Assembly (NCBI GenBank): GCA_043421945.1 | Contig: JBHOGO010000046.1 | Coordinates: 1 to 36,157, forward strand | DNA from: Thaumasiovibrio sp043421945 | GTDB taxonomy: Bacteria; Pseudomonadota; Gammaproteobacteria; Enterobacterales; Vibrionaceae | Length of the DNA: 36,157 nt | Direction of reading: 5' to 3' | Shown here: piece by piece, positions 15,923 to 25,058 of the stretch | Layout of the letters: every line of letters begins with the position of its first letter | How positions within the stretch are numbered: the stretch's first letter is position 1 | Notes under the pieces: generated by a model | Databases searched by the model: none | Seen by the model: only the letters and a program-made list of their open reading frames with translations | Told to the model about the DNA's origin: nothing | Translations under genes and position numbers: made by a program

Positions 15923-18145
15923 CTAAAGGTTAGAATATTTTTCACGTAGCCTTTGTCGAACGACTTCAGCCAGCGTATTAAATACAAAGGTAAAAACAAA
16001 GAGGACGAGGGCTGATAAAAAGAGCACTCGATAATGAGAACTACCCACTTCCGACTCAGGCATCTCAATCGCGATATTGGCCGCAAGCGTCCGCATCCCC
16101 TGGAGCAAGTTCATCTCCATTATGGGTGTATTACCGGTCGCCATTAAGACAATCATCGTCTCACCAATCGCACGCCCAACCCCCATCATGATGGCGGAAA
16201 AAATACCGGGACTTGCCGTAATCAAAACAACCCGTGACAATGTTTGCCAATGTGTCGCCCCTAATGCTAGCGAGCCACTCGTTAAATGGCGAGGAACAGA
16301 ATAAATTGCATCTTCAGAAATAGTAAAGACCGTCGGAATAACCGCAAATCCCATCGCGACGCCAATCACGATTGCATTTCGTTGATCAAACCCAACGCCC
16401 CACTCTCGGCTTAAGTAAAGCCGGGCATCTCCAGCGAACAACAGGCTTTCAATCCAATCATTTGCCCCAAAACAGCCCCATATAACCAGAATCAACACCG
16501 GTGCTAACAAGATAACATGGAGCCCATTAGGAATTTGCCATCCAAATCTTTGAGGTAACCACCACCAGAGTAGCCCCATACACAAGGTGACCAAAGGAAT
16601 AGCAAAAACCATCAACAGCAGCGCCGATAAATTGACTTCAATCATTGGGGCAAGCCAAATACCAGCTAAGAAACCAAGAATAACCGTCGGCAGTGCTTCC
16701 ATCAATTCAATGGTTGGCTTGACTACAGCCCGCATACGCGTTGACATGAAATAGGCCGTGTAGACGGCACCAGAGACTGCAAGTGGTACCGAAATTAGCA
16801 TTGCCACTAGCGCTGATTTTAGCGTACCAAAGATTAACGGCACCAAGCTCATCTTTGGTTCAAATTGCTCACTGCCAGGCGTCGACTGCCAAACATACTC
16901 AGGTTCGGGATAACCTTCGTACCATACTTTTTCAAAAAGCGATGAAAGGGTTACTTCTGGGTGCGGATTATGTACCGCCATCTGCTGCAATTCACCCTCA
17001 TAGAGTGCGGTTAATCTATCGCCATAAGGTGAGAAGCTCAAACCAAGTAGCTGCCCACTAGGAAGAGGCATCTGCGTTTGAAGTAATGGTTTACGGCTTG
17101 TTGTGTAATACAGTCCCACGTGACCATCAGGCTGGACGGTCATAAAGCTCTTTCGATACTGCTCAACAACAAACTGAGGCTCACCTTGACCAGCGAGAGG
17201 ATACTGGCGAATACGCGTTAACGATCGCGTGCCTGACGCATCGCGAACATCAAACCATTGCTGTACCGACTGATGAGATGCCGTGACAACAGAGGATGCT
17301 CCCGGCAACACTGCCAATGCAGAGGCTGGTGCATCATCAGTACCGGCCATTAATGACTCACGTAACTCAAAACCCGATCCTGTCGAGGAATAAACCAATA
17401 ACTGATTGTCAGAAAGTACATAGAGAAAACCACCATCGGGAGTCAACGCAAACGCTGTTGGTTGCTCAGGAAGGTCAAGCGAAAATGTTACCTGCTCCCA
17501 CTCTGTTTCATAAGTAATAGGGTTTACATCACCAATAACACGTAAGCCAACCCAACGATGATCTTGTGTTTGACCAACGGCTGTAAATTGGTTACCCAGC
17601 ATAGAGACCGATAGCCTATCGATGGGTTGCCGTTCAAGATCCAAAGTCAGTATGCTTCCACCTAGCGGATACTCGATGGCAGAGTTCGTATCACCACTGC
17701 GAAAGCTTTTCTTGTCGCGTACTGTCGGCTCAAAAACGGTGATATCACCACTTTGGTGTCCAAAAGCCATGATGCTACTGCCTGCACTTGGCGCTGCAAA
17801 ACTGGTGACTTCAGGGAAACGAATCGTATGCTGTTCGACGATATTAGGAGCTAGGGAAAAAAACGTGACACGACCAGATTGGTCGACACGGTATACCTCG
17901 TCGGAGCTTGCCAGCGTAGCAACATATTGGCTACCTGAATGCCATGTATCACTAGAACTCGAAAAATCCAATTCAACAGATGGCTTTTTAATCGTCGGGG
18001 CGATGATAATGACAAGGTAAATGAAAATGAGAACCAGCATCAATAATGCTGAGACGCCCCCTGCCGTGACAAGCAGTTTTGCTGCACGATCCCAAAAACG
18101 CCTCACCTTACTGGCTGTCATTTCGAAATTCGGCGCTGCAGACAT
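15923..18145 (-). CDS. pstC: Phosphate ABC transporter permease PstC, enlarged form
   Basis: This is the second permease subunit of PstSCAB, 740 residues against about 319 in E. coli. A membrane helix at about 29-50 is followed by some 375 residues rich in beta-strand repeats (for example ALTPDGGFLYVLSDNQLLVY and LGLSFSPYGDRLTALYEG). These look like WD40-type propeller blades and probably face the periplasm. The permease domain starts near residue 427 and carries the EAA-type loop GSLALGATHWQTLSRVVL. The ATG at 18145 has AGAGG upstream. It is the first gene of pstC-pstA-pstB-phoU, behind a Pho box promoter. Confidence 0.95.
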   Translation of the reverse strand: MSAAPNFEMTASKVRRFWDRAAKLLVTAGGVSALLMLVLIFIYLVIIIAPTIKKPSVELDFSSSSDTWHSGSQYVATLASSDEVYRVDQSGRVTFFSLAPNIVEQHTIRFPEVTSFAAPSAGSSIMAFGHQSGDITVFEPTVRDKKSFRSGDTNSAIEYPLGGSILTLDLERQPIDRLSVSMLGNQFTAVGQTQDHRWVGLRVIGDVNPITYETEWEQVTFSLDLPEQPTAFALTPDGGFLYVLSDNQLLVYSSTGSGFELRESLMAGTDDAPASALAVLPGASSVVTASHQSVQQWFDVRDASGTRSLTRIRQYPLAGQGEPQFVVEQYRKSFMTVQPDGHVGLYYTTSRKPLLQTQMPLPSGQLLGLSFSPYGDRLTALYEGELQQMAVHNPHPEVTLSSLFEKVWYEGYPEPEYVWQSTPGSEQFEPKMSLVPLIFGTLKSALVAMLISVPLAVSGAVYTAYFMSTRMRAVVKPTIELMEALPTVILGFLAGIWLAPMIEVNLSALLLMVFAIPLVTLCMGLLWWWLPQRFGWQIPNGLHVILLAPVLILVIWGCFGANDWIESLLFAGDARLYLSREWGVGFDQRNAIVIGVAMGFAVIPTVFTISEDAIYSVPRHLTSGSLALGATHWQTLSRVVLITASPGIFSAIMMGVGRAIGETMIVLMATGNTPIMEMNLLQGMRTLAANIAIEMPESEVGSSHYRVLFLSALVLFVFTFVFNTLAEVVRQRLREKYSNL

Positions 18146-18174
18146 GGGGACCTCTAGAGAATAATCAACATGTT

Positions 18175-18208
18175 ACTATATGACTATTAAGTGACAATAA
18201 TATGACAA
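18175..18208 (-). promoter_or_regulatory. PhoB-dependent promoter of pstCAB-phoU
   Basis: On the minus strand TTGTCAT (18202-18208) and TTGTCAC (18191-18197) are spaced 11 bases apart, the geometry of a Pho box. Ten bases further on lies a -10 hexamer, TATAGT (18175-18180). The box thus replaces the -35 element. The start point would be near 18168, with a leader of about 22 bases including AGAGG. Confidence 0.85.
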
Positions 18209-18341
18209 ACGAGGAGATCTTCGCCTTATTTACATCCTTTATTAAATGCAATAAAAGTGTAACACAATCATTCTACCCTCTGCTGAAACAAGTGGTTAGT
18301 CGCCCTTCGTCGCGAATATTTCCAGTGAATAGCTCAGTATG

Positions 18342-18370
18342 TAGACACTGCGTCAGCGACCTCGCATAAT
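18342..18370 (+). promoter_or_regulatory. Candidate promoter of the ACT protein-ppk-ppx operon
   Basis: TAGACA (18342-18347) and CATAAT (18365-18370) are separated by exactly 17 bases. The leader before the ATG at 18417 would be about 40 bases. No Pho box is visible on this strand, so the operon may not respond directly to PhoB. Confidence 0.5.
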
Positions 18371-18416
18371 GAGATCTGTTTATTTGCGTGTATTACTAAA
18401 GGATGAGGACACTAGT

Positions 18417-18911
18417 ATGAAACATTTAGTCATTTCCGTTATAGGCCAAGATACTCCAGGACTCGTTGATACACTCTCCAACATCGTACTTCAACACCAT
18501 GGTAACTGGCTAGGTAGCAGTCTCACCCAGCTCGCAGGGCAATTTGCCGGCATTCTTCAAATAAGCATTGAAGAACAACACGAAGCTGAGTTGATTTCTG
18601 CCTTAAACGCACAATCTTCGTTTCGTATCCATGTTGTCGATGGCGCTGAATCTCCAGATGCCGAGCAAGTTATATCACTGACTATTTCAGGTAACGATCG
18701 CCGTGGCATCGTCAACCAAGTCTCTCATCTCCTTGGCCAAAATGGTATTAACATCAGCAAGCTAAAGACTGAAACTCAAAGCGCTCCTAATTGGGGCTAT
18801 CCCTTGTTTTATGCCTATTTTCAACTTGAAGTCACTTCAAGCTTTGATATCGATGACATGCAAAGCCAACTAGAACAATTGGCTGACGATCTCACTGTCG
18901 ATTTTGAATAA
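18417..18911 (+). CDS. Double ACT-domain protein, GcvR-like
   Basis: The 164-residue protein consists of two ACT-type domains, about residues 1-75 (KHLVISVIGQDTPGLVDTLS) and 83-160 (ISLTISGNDRRGIVNQVSHL). The nearest named relative is GcvR, the glycine cleavage system antiactivator. ACT domains normally bind amino acids or nucleotides. It is shorter than E. coli GcvR (190 residues) and is probably a paralog, so I give no symbol. The ATG at 18417 follows GAGGAC at good spacing; the longer frame from 18369 has no ribosome site. It lies 24 bases before ppk on the same strand, which suggests a link to polyphosphate metabolism that is not explained by its family. Confidence 0.82.
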   Translation: MKHLVISVIGQDTPGLVDTLSNIVLQHHGNWLGSSLTQLAGQFAGILQISIEEQHEAELISALNAQSSFRIHVVDGAESPDAEQVISLTISGNDRRGIVNQVSHLLGQNGINISKLKTETQSAPNWGYPLFYAYFQLEVTSSFDIDDMQSQLEQLADDLTVDFE

Positions 18912-18935
18912 CTCTCCACATTGGTAACAACAAGA

Positions 18936-21044
18936 ATGAGCACAAACAAGCTTCATGTAGACAAGGAACTGAGTTGGCTGTCGTTTAATGAGCGCGTTTT
19001 ACAAGAAGCCGCAGACAAAACGAATCCAATCATTGAACGCGTCCGTTTTCTCGGTATCTACTCCAACAACTTTGACGAGTTTTATAAGGTCCGCTTTGCT
19101 GACGTAAAACGTCGCATCATTATTAATGAGGAGCATGGCGGCGATGAAAGCGCCAAGCACCTACTTAACAAAATGCAGAGCAAAGCTGCGCGTCTTGGTG
19201 AGCGCTTTGACGAACTATATAATGAAGTTCTGCTTGAAATGGCACGCCGTCATATTTTTCTTGTTAACGAAAAGCAGCTCAGCGAACAGCAAATTATCTG
19301 GATCAAGAAATATTTTCGTGCCAAGATTTTGCCGTTTATTACGCCTATCATACTAAATCAACACACTGATCTTCTTCAGTTTTTGAAGGATGAGTCATCA
19401 TATCTCGCCGTCGAATTAACCAAGGATGATACCAAACAGCGCGCTCTGATCGAGATCCCGACAGAGCAAGTCGATCGCTTCATCGTGTTACCCAAAGAGA
19501 AAGGTAAGCGTCGAACAACCATCATTCTTTTAGATAATATTATTCGCCTTTGTCTTAATGATGTCTTCGAAGGTCTATTTGAATTCGACGACATTCATGC
19601 TTACGCGATGAAAATGAACCGTGACGCAGAGTATGTTCTTACCCAAGAAGTCGAGCATGGTTTACTTGAGCAGATGTCAGACGGCTTAAGTCAACGTATC
19701 ACGCAAATGCCAGTTCGCTTTGTCTATCAACGTAATATGCCTGTTGATACCTTAGATACTTTACTAAAAGGCCTCAAAGTATCGAATTATGATAGCGTCT
19801 TACCAAGTGGTCGTTATCACAACCATAAGGATTTCTTGGGCTTTCCAAATGTAGGCCCTCGTTACCTTGAGAACTCTTCCCTTCCAGCGCTGCAAAGTCA
19901 TCAAATGAGCAGTGCAAAAACGGCCTTTGATGCCATTAAGAAGAAAGACGTTTTACTTTACTACCCTTACCACACCTTCGAGCACGTGACGGAGTGGTTG
20001 CGCCAAGCGGCTTACGATCCAAAAGTCTATAGCATTAAAATCAACATCTATCGTGTGGCGAAAAACTCACGCATCATTGACGCAATGATCGATGCGGCAA
20101 ACAATGGCAAAAACGTCACTGTTGTCGTCGAATTGATGGCTCGCTTCGATGAAGAAGCGAATATTGAATGGTCTCGTCGTCTAACGGAAGCTGGCGTTCG
20201 CGTTGTGTTTGGTAACCCAGGAATGAAGATCCACTCTAAACTCTGTGTGGTTAGCCGCAAAGAAGAAGGGAAAATAGTTCGCTATGCTCATTTAGGTACA
20301 GGTAACTTTAACGAAAAGACGGCCAAAATCTATACAGACTTTTCACTACTCACTGCCGATAAATCACTTACTGATGAAGTTAGAGCTGTTTTTGATTATA
20401 TCGAAAATCCGTTCCGTCCAGTGAAGTTCCGTGAGCTACTTGTTTCTCCGCGTAACTCTCGTGGCCGTTTATACAACCTCATTGATAACGAAATTGCTAA
20501 TGCTCGCAATGGCATCAAAGCCAGCATCATTCTTAAGGTGAACAACCTCGTCGAAAAAGGCTTAGTTAATCGCCTTTACGAAGCGAGCCAAGCTGGCGTG
20601 AAGATTCGCATTATCGTGCGCGGTATGTGTAGCTTAATTCCAAGCTTAAAAGGGATAAGCGACAACATTACCGCTATCAGTATTATTGACCGCTATCTTG
20701 AACATCCACGCGTGGCTGTTTTCGGTAACAACGGCGACCCTTACGTTATGATATCGTCTGCTGATTGGATGACTCGTAACATCGACAATCGTGTCGAGGT
20801 GGGAACCCCTGTTAAGGACCCTGACCTTAAAAAACGTATTATCGATATTCTGGAGATACAATTTAAAGATACGGTGAAGGCTCGAATTATCGATAAAGAT
20901 ATGAGCAATAGCTATGTTCCGCGCGGAAACCGCCGAAAAATCCGCTCACAAATTGCTATTTACGACTATTTGAAGCAAAGTGAAAAGCAGATAAAGAAAA
21001 AAGCGGACAAAGAGAAAAGCGTTGATGAGCAACCCGATAGTTGA
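18936..21044 (+). CDS. ppk1: Polyphosphate kinase 1
   Basis: PPK1 makes polyphosphate reversibly from ATP, through a phosphohistidine intermediate, at the membrane-associated pool. The 702-residue length is normal. The N domain starts with DKELSWLSFNERVLQEA, and the two phospholipase D-like C domains contain KIHSKLCVV (H433) and YLEHPRV (H590). These histidines correspond to the two essential ones of the E. coli enzyme. The ATG at 18936 is used. A TTG upstream at 18921 is unlikely, although the ribosome site before the ATG is weak. The end overlaps ppx by 20 bases, so the two are translationally coupled. Confidence 0.97.
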   Translation: MSTNKLHVDKELSWLSFNERVLQEAADKTNPIIERVRFLGIYSNNFDEFYKVRFADVKRRIIINEEHGGDESAKHLLNKMQSKAARLGERFDELYNEVLLEMARRHIFLVNEKQLSEQQIIWIKKYFRAKILPFITPIILNQHTDLLQFLKDESSYLAVELTKDDTKQRALIEIPTEQVDRFIVLPKEKGKRRTTIILLDNIIRLCLNDVFEGLFEFDDIHAYAMKMNRDAEYVLTQEVEHGLLEQMSDGLSQRITQMPVRFVYQRNMPVDTLDTLLKGLKVSNYDSVLPSGRYHNHKDFLGFPNVGPRYLENSSLPALQSHQMSSAKTAFDAIKKKDVLLYYPYHTFEHVTEWLRQAAYDPKVYSIKINIYRVAKNSRIIDAMIDAANNGKNVTVVVELMARFDEEANIEWSRRLTEAGVRVVFGNPGMKIHSKLCVVSRKEEGKIVRYAHLGTGNFNEKTAKIYTDFSLLTADKSLTDEVRAVFDYIENPFRPVKFRELLVSPRNSRGRLYNLIDNEIANARNGIKASIILKVNNLVEKGLVNRLYEASQAGVKIRIIVRGMCSLIPSLKGISDNITAISIIDRYLEHPRVAVFGNNGDPYVMISSADWMTRNIDNRVEVGTPVKDPDLKKRIIDILEIQFKDTVKARIIDKDMSNSYVPRGNRRKIRSQIAIYDYLKQSEKQIKKKADKEKSVDEQPDS

Positions 21045-22545
21045 ACCCACCCGTGAGATTGCGGCAATTGATATTGGTTCTAACAGTTTCCATTTAGTTG
21101 TCGCCAAAGTCATTGGGCAACGTTTACAGATTATCAGCAGACACAAGCAGCGAGTTCATCTCGCTGCAGGTTTAGATGACAATAACAACCTCGATCATGC
21201 TGCTATGCAGCGTGGTCTTGAATGCCTCACCATTTTTGCAGAGCGGTTACAGGGCTTCGACCCTAATAATGTTCGTATTGCAGCGACTTACACACTCAGA
21301 GAGGCGAAAAACGCGCATCTCTTTTTACAACGCGCTGCTAATGTCATTCCCTATCAAATTGAGATTATTCCTGGCACTGAAGAGGCTCGATTAATCTATC
21401 TTGGCGTCGCGCATACTCAACCGAAATCAGGCACTAAATTGGTTGTCGATATTGGCGGAGGCAGTACTGAACTCGTGATTGGCGAAGGGTTCACGGCGCG
21501 AAAAATGACCAGCAAACACATGGGATGTGTGAGTTACAACAAACGCTTTTTTAATGAAGGTAAAATTTCACAAAAACGCTTTGATGCCGCTCAACTCTCC
21601 GCTCAGCAAAAACTTGAAAACATTGCATCACGTTATCGTCATCGAGGTTGGGATATTGCGATTGGCGCTTCAGGCACAATTAAAACGATCCGTGAAATAC
21701 TCAAGCAACGTGGTGCCGAAAAGGGAACAATTACTCGTAAAGACCTTGACCTTTTAGGCCAAGACCTTGTGAAGAGCAAGCACTATAGTGAGCTGACATG
21801 GGCTGGTCTCTCTGAGGAAAGAAAGCCGATCATTGCCGCAGGCTTAGCGATATTAACATCGGTATTTGCCGCATTGCATATCGATGAGATGCACTTTTCG
21901 GATGGTGCGCTGCGTGAAGGCTTACTGTACGAGATGGAAGAGCGCTTTTTACATCATGATATCCGAGAGCGTACAACGAACGCCCTCGCCAAACAGTATG
22001 ATGTCGATATTGCCCAAGCAGAGCGCATCCAAACAACCGCGACGATGCTCTTTAGCCAAATAGAAAAAGATCTTGGAAGTAAACAAGTTCTACTCGGCTC
22101 ATTGTTGAAATGGGCTGCCATGCTGCATGAAGTTGGCCTTAGTATTAGCTATTCGGGTTTCCATCGCCATTGTGGTTATATCTTGCAACATGCATCGATG
22201 CCTGGCTTTAACCAAGAAGAGCAGACTGTACTTGCGACCTTAACACGCTTTCAGCGTAAAGCGTTGAAGCTTAATGAAATGCCAGAATTGAGCATCTACA
22301 AGCGTAAGCATGTATACCCACTGATTCGCATACTTCGTATTGCCGTTGCTCTCCATGGGCAGCGTAATGATGATTCACTTCCATCGATCAAAGTAACTGC
22401 CAATAAAGAGCATTGGGTACTATCGATGCCTCAAGGTTGGCAAGAGCATAATCGGCTTCTGGAAGCAGACCTAGTCCGTGAGCAAGAGTACTGGGAGAGT
22501 GCTGGATGGAAACTAGATATCGTCAGTGATGAAGTGACAACCTAA
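21025..22545 (+). CDS. ppx: Exopolyphosphatase
   Basis: Ppx removes terminal phosphates from long polyphosphate chains. Members of this family also hydrolyse pppGpp. It has 506 residues with the ASKHA ATPase-like signatures AAIDIGSNSFHLVVA near the N terminus and VVDIGGGSTELVIG near 140, followed by the C-terminal HD-like helical region (LLKWAAMLHEVGL). The ATG at 21025 lies within the end of ppk, a 20-base overlap in another frame. ppk-ppx pairing is the classical layout. The strong hairpin at 22632-22664 ends the operon. Confidence 0.97.
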   Translation: MSNPIVEPTREIAAIDIGSNSFHLVVAKVIGQRLQIISRHKQRVHLAAGLDDNNNLDHAAMQRGLECLTIFAERLQGFDPNNVRIAATYTLREAKNAHLFLQRAANVIPYQIEIIPGTEEARLIYLGVAHTQPKSGTKLVVDIGGGSTELVIGEGFTARKMTSKHMGCVSYNKRFFNEGKISQKRFDAAQLSAQQKLENIASRYRHRGWDIAIGASGTIKTIREILKQRGAEKGTITRKDLDLLGQDLVKSKHYSELTWAGLSEERKPIIAAGLAILTSVFAALHIDEMHFSDGALREGLLYEMEERFLHHDIRERTTNALAKQYDVDIAQAERIQTTATMLFSQIEKDLGSKQVLLGSLLKWAAMLHEVGLSISYSGFHRHCGYILQHASMPGFNQEEQTVLATLTRFQRKALKLNEMPELSIYKRKHVYPLIRILRIAVALHGQRNDDSLPSIKVTANKEHWVLSMPQGWQEHNRLLEADLVREQEYWESAGWKLDIVSDEVTT

Positions 22546-22631
22546 TCTGTTCGAAGAATGGCTTAAGAGAAATCTATTTAAGAAGAATGCATTCAATGAA
22601 TAGAGATCTTTCTCCCTCTCGAAAAGCAGCT

Positions 22632-22664
22632 AAAAAAAGACCCACGATACGTGGGTCTTTTTTA
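22632..22664. terminator. Bidirectional terminator between ppx and pstS
   Basis: A perfect stem, AGACCCAC with GTGGGTCT, is flanked by A-runs and T-runs of about six bases and closes on a five-base loop. It is placed to end both the ppx operon (plus strand) and the converging phoB-phoR-pstS operon (minus strand). Confidence 0.92.
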
Positions 22665-22722
22665 TCTAATCAAGTTTCTTGCTATTGAAGAGCTTAATTC
22701 GCCAGCCTTCAAAAATGAGTAT

Positions 22723-23676
22723 TTAAATACCGAGTCGCTCTAACTCTTGTTCAATCACGTCAGCAGGCAATGAAACATATCCCTCTTTGGAGACCAACGC
22801 CTGTCCTTGCTCCGACAAAATGAAACGAACAAACTCTCTCTCAAGCGGTGGTAATCGTCTATCGGGATGCTTATTTACATAGATATAGAGAAAACGTGAC
22901 AGTGGATACTCACCACTTGCTGCATTCTCTTTATTTGCCACGACATAATCGGTGCCAGTTTCAGCTATCGGTACAGCCTTAACCGATGATGTCGTATACC
23001 CCATTCCTGAGAAACCAATAGAATTGAGAGATCGAGAAATAGATTGTACGACGGATGCCGAACCTGGTTGTTCGTTAAAACGAGGGACATAATCGCCATT
23101 ACACAGCGCTTTTTGTTTGAAGAAACCGTAGGTGCCTGACACTGAGTTTCGACCAAAAAGCTGAATATCACGATCAGCCCAGATACCACCAAGACCAAGG
23201 TCAGCCCACTGCTTAATCGGCTGATCCGCACCGCATAGCAATGTTCTCGAGAAGATAGCATCAATGTCTTCAAAGTTTAGTCCTTCAAGAGGGTTATCTT
23301 GATGAACAAACACAGCCAATGCGTCAATCGCGACTCGAATAGGCATAGGCTTATAGCCGTGTTCACGCTCAAACGCTTCGATCTCACGAGCACGCATCGG
23401 ACGGCTCATAGGGCCAAACTGTGTTGTCGCTTCTGTCAATGCTGTTGGTGCCGTCGACGAACCCGAGGACTGGATCTCGATGTTAATATTCGGGTAGTAG
23501 AACTTGAAAGATTCAGACCATACCGACATCAAGTTCGAAAGTGTATCGGATCCCATCGAGCTAAGGTTTCCCGACACACCCACAACCTTCGTATACTGCG
23601 GTAGCGTCACGGCGGCCGCGACACTGCCAACAATAAGGCTAAACCCAACCCCTAAAGCAACAAAAAGCTTTTTCAT
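22723..23676 (-). CDS. pstS: Phosphate-binding protein PstS
   Basis: PstS is the periplasmic phosphate receptor of the PstSCAB importer. It has 317 residues. A signal peptide of about 22 residues ends in VAAA. Phosphate-site blocks follow, GSDTLSNLM, IQSSGSSTAPTAL and FGRNSVSGTYGFF, with the later FVRFILSEQGQALV typical of the family. The phoR stop codon and pstS start share one base (TAATG at 23674-23678), so pstS is translationally coupled to the sensor kinase. It is apart from pstCAB-phoU, which has its own promoter. This phoB-phoR-pstS order matches V. cholerae as I recall it. Confidence 0.96.
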   Translation of the reverse strand: MKKLFVALGVGFSLIVGSVAAAVTLPQYTKVVGVSGNLSSMGSDTLSNLMSVWSESFKFYYPNINIEIQSSGSSTAPTALTEATTQFGPMSRPMRAREIEAFEREHGYKPMPIRVAIDALAVFVHQDNPLEGLNFEDIDAIFSRTLLCGADQPIKQWADLGLGGIWADRDIQLFGRNSVSGTYGFFKQKALCNGDYVPRFNEQPGSASVVQSISRSLNSIGFSGMGYTTSSVKAVPIAETGTDYVVANKENAASGEYPLSRFLYIYVNKHPDRRLPPLEREFVRFILSEQGQALVSKEGYVSLPADVIEQELERLGI

Positions 23677-24974
23677 TAACTCGCAACCAAACGGCTTGGC
23701 AAGGTAAACGAGAAGGTACTTCCCTCGCCAACCTCACTCTCGATTTCCAAATGAGAGTCGTGGTGGCTAAGGGCATGTTTAACAATAGCTAATCCCAAAC
23801 CACTACCACCAGTATCACGTGAGCGTGCTTTATCAACGCGATAGAAACGCTCCGTCAATCGATGGATATGCTGAGGGCCTATCCCCTCTCCGCTGTCTTT
23901 GACTTCTAATCGAGGTCCTTTCGGCGTATTGAACCAACGAACATAAATATTGGCTTCTGGCGGTGTATGCTTCACGGCATTGTAGACCAGATTAGAAATA
24001 GCACTACGCAATTGATCATCATCTGCAAACACGTTGAGATCAGATTCAACATCAAAGTGGAGAGATTGGTTTTTATCCCCACTCAAAGAGATAGCTTCTT
24101 TCTCTAATATCTCTAAGATTGCTGGAACTTTCACCACTTCAGAGAGTTCAACAACAGGTGCCGCTTCGATCTTTGATAACGTGAGTAGCTGATTAACTAA
24201 ACTACTCATTCGATCCAACTGCTCAGTCATCACCGTATGTGCTTTATCCCACATAGGACGCGGCATCATATCGGGATCCGTCGTCATCTCTAAGTAGCCC
24301 TGCAACACCGTCATCGGCGTACGAAGTTCGTGCGATACATTGGCGAAGAAATTACGGCGCATACCTTCAAGCTGCTTAACCTGAGAAACATCACGCACCA
24401 CCATAATATACTCACCATCCGTATAAGGCATGATACGAAGCTCTAAGATACGGTCAGGGTTTGAGGGAGCGGTAATTTCAATTGGGTTTTCAAAATTTTG
24501 TTTTGCTAAATAGCGAACAAAATCGGGGCTACGCAAGAGGTTATAAATAGGTTGTCCTGCGTCATCAGGCCATCTAAAACCTAAAACGTGCTGGGCAAGC
24601 TTATTACACCAAACAATATGCCCTTCACTGCGGAAAACAACCAACGCATCCGGCATCGACTCAGCACCACTGCGGAATCGGCGAATCAACGTCGCTAACT
24701 CTTTACGGCGGCGGCGATTTCGAATTTGTAAACGATAAATCCCGTTGAACAGCGGCTCCCAACTACCGGATCCCGATGGCGGCGTAAGGCTACGCTCTTT
24801 CCATAGCCAATCAGACATTTTCAGTTGGTTATAGTAATGCCACAGAAGTTGAATCCAAGTTGCAGCGAGTAGGAACCAAGCCATATGCCCAAAAATGGCA
24901 CCGAGCCCAATCCACGGAAGGTAAAAAAAAGCCAGCTCCCAGGCTAGCTTTTTCCAAGACAGTCGTTCGACCAT
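23676..24974 (-). CDS. phoR: Phosphate regulon sensor histidine kinase PhoR
   Basis: PhoR phosphorylates PhoB when phosphate is scarce and reverses this when the Pst-PhoU complex signals plenty. It has 432 residues. Two membrane segments lie at about 11-47 with almost no periplasmic loop, then a linker, a PAS domain (about 98-195), and the phosphorylated H215 in NVSHELRTP. The ATP-binding boxes are NLVYNAVKHTP, DSGEGIGPQHI and GGSGLGLAIVKH. The ATG at 24974 is preceded by GGAGA. An ATG at 25001 would lie inside the intercistronic hairpin and is not preferred. Its stop codon overlaps the pstS start. Confidence 0.97.
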   Translation of the reverse strand: MVERLSWKKLAWELAFFYLPWIGLGAIFGHMAWFLLAATWIQLLWHYYNQLKMSDWLWKERSLTPPSGSGSWEPLFNGIYRLQIRNRRRRKELATLIRRFRSGAESMPDALVVFRSEGHIVWCNKLAQHVLGFRWPDDAGQPIYNLLRSPDFVRYLAKQNFENPIEITAPSNPDRILELRIMPYTDGEYIMVVRDVSQVKQLEGMRRNFFANVSHELRTPMTVLQGYLEMTTDPDMMPRPMWDKAHTVMTEQLDRMSSLVNQLLTLSKIEAAPVVELSEVVKVPAILEILEKEAISLSGDKNQSLHFDVESDLNVFADDDQLRSAISNLVYNAVKHTPPEANIYVRWFNTPKGPRLEVKDSGEGIGPQHIHRLTERFYRVDKARSRDTGGSGLGLAIVKHALSHHDSHLEIESEVGEGSTFSFTLPSRLVAS

Positions 24975-24988
24975 GATGTCTCCAAGTG

Positions 24989-25014
24989 CGAAAAGAGTCA
25001 TGCGACTCTTTTCG
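24989..25014 (-). promoter_or_regulatory. phoB-phoR intercistronic hairpin
   Basis: A perfect 11-bp inverted repeat (24989-24999 with 25004-25014) closes on a four-base loop within the 84-base gap between phoB and phoR. On the minus strand the stem ends seven bases before the GGAGA ribosome site of phoR. The descending arm contains TTTT but no free T-tract follows. It may lower readthrough, mark RNA cleavage, or affect access to the phoR ribosome site. Confidence 0.6.
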
Positions 25015-25058
25015 GTATTTCTGATGTTCTTTTATGCGTTTACGCTTATGTGAACCGA

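Noticed and set aside
18180..18186. Third Pho box half-site (TAGTCAT) before pstC
   Set aside because: It is in phase at 11 bases but overlaps the -10 hexamer. The two upstream half-sites already give the same geometry as the phoB promoter.
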